Source of the DNA: JANYHY01 sp043784605
Lineage (GTDB): Bacteria > Myxococcota_A > Polyangia > Polyangiales > Polyangiaceae
Assembly (NCBI GenBank): GCA_043784605.1
Contig: JAYVYD010000512.1
Location: 1 to 13,749, forward strand
Reading direction: 5' to 3'
DNA: 13,749 nt
Positions within the stretch are counted from its first letter, which is position 1. Each line of letters starts with the position of its first letter. Position numbers and translations under genes: made by a program. Below, piece by piece: positions 13,279 to 13,749 of the stretch. The notes under the pieces were generated by a model. The model worked only from the letters and a program-made list of their open reading frames with translations. It made no database searches and was not told the DNA's origin.

Positions 13279-13749
13279 TTAGAGGTTGCACTCTTTGCTG
13301 CACTGCTGAGTGACGCAGTCACCGAGGGCTTTGCTGTCCGTCTTGCCCTTCGGGTGCGCGAGTCCGCAAGCATTGATGCAGCTCAGGTCTTTGCAGACCG
13401 CGAGGCACTGCGTGTACTGATCGCAGTCCGTGTTCGGGGCGCACGCGGTCTTCTGGGCCGAGCACTTGACCGTGGTGCAGTCCGTGCACGACTGGACGAC
13501 GCTCGAGTCGGGCGCGCCGCTGTCAGGGACGGTGCATTGCGAGGGCGGCGTGTTGCAGTCCGTCTTGCACGCGCCGCACTGGCCTGCACTGTCGCAGCTC
13601 GCGAGCGCCAAGTAGGGCTTCTGGCCGGCGGGCGAGGCCGTGAAGCAGGCGTTCACGCACTTCTGATCGCACATGGGCGCTGTGGCGCATTGGTAGATCG
13701 ACATGCAGTCTGCGCTCTGTTGGCAGACCGCCCACTGACCGGAGCATTG
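13279..13749 (-). CDS. Cys-rich protein with tandem duplicated domain (5' truncated)
   Basis: The frame is open to the window edge, so the N-terminus lies beyond 13749; the ATG at 13704 is internal to the repeat and unlikely to be the start. I do not recognise a named family. The visible 156 residues hold two copies of one Cys-rich unit joined by a short TPPSQCTVPDSGAPDSS-type linker. Both copies share C-x6-C-x5-C-x5-C at the front and C-x3-C-x16-C at the back, with a Lys or Gln-Lys and a conserved Leu in the x16 loop. The copy nearer the C-terminus ends in CSKECNL. So many paired cysteines point to an exported, disulfide-rich protein, probably lipid-anchored or secreted, as is common in this group. 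It converges on the propeller gene with stop codons one base apart and no terminator visible. Confidence 0.7.
   Translation of the reverse strand, partial: QCSGQWAVCQQSADCMSIYQCATAPMCDQKCVNACFTASPAGQKPYLALASCDSAGQCGACKTDCNTPPSQCTVPDSGAPDSSVVQSCTDCTTVKCSAQKTACAPNTDCDQYTQCLAVCKDLSCINACGLAHPKGKTDSKALGDCVTQQCSKECNL

Noticed and set aside
1..13749. CRISPR arrays, tRNA/rRNA genes, insertion sequences, rho-independent terminators
   Set aside because: I saw no regularly spaced repeats, cloverleaf-like sequences, transposase motifs or stem-loops followed by T-runs on either strand. A covariance-model scan was not possible here.

Overview
This is a high-GC window, almost entirely coding, and most likely from a myxobacterium (Polyangiales/Sorangiineae type). 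The reasons are the strong G/C third positions with very long antisense shadow frames, many secreted lipoproteins, a myxobacterial-style VWA protein with a TCISC motif, a calcineurin-like phosphoesterase with C-terminal membrane helices, and a Cys-rich repeat protein. I cannot name the species. No rRNA, tRNA, insertion sequence, CRISPR array or prophage gene is visible, and no gap between genes exceeds 100 bases.

Layout. (1) 3-668: the 3' part of a thioredoxin-reductase-like FAD/NAD(P) oxidoreductase. (2) 716-2236: an exported VWA-domain protein preceded by a perfect 7-bp inverted repeat. (3) 2331-5452: two overlapping genes, a calcineurin-like phosphoesterase with about four C-terminal helices and a secreted HExxH gluzincin-like peptidase. 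(4) 5503-6759: a YprB/MrfB-like DEDD exonuclease with a helical C-terminal extension. (5) 6787-9813: leuS followed by a small lipoprotein in the classic position of lptE. (6) 9850-10503: a compact DUF72 protein. (7) 10522-13277: a three-gene lipoprotein operon, made of a copper type II (PHM/DBM-like) monooxygenase homologue, a small lipoprotein with a symmetric Cys motif, and a seven-bladed propeller-like lipoprotein. (8) 13279-13749, minus strand: a Cys-rich protein with an internal duplication, cut by the window edge and converging on the operon.

Two things stand out. The copper monooxygenase homologue keeps five of the six expected copper ligands, but the position of the CuM methionine is a histidine (His349). 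It sits in what looks like a coupled envelope operon with a Cys-rich partner and a propeller, which could be an undescribed surface redox module. Second, most transcription-unit heads (716, 5503, 6787, 9850, 10522) have a -10-like hexamer 6-7 nt before the start codon and no convincing Shine-Dalgarno, which suggests leaderless transcripts. A perfect GGAGG appears only at an internal operon gene (12279). This pattern also settles several start codons, because the longer alternatives at 5488 and 10510 would begin inside or upstream of the promoter.
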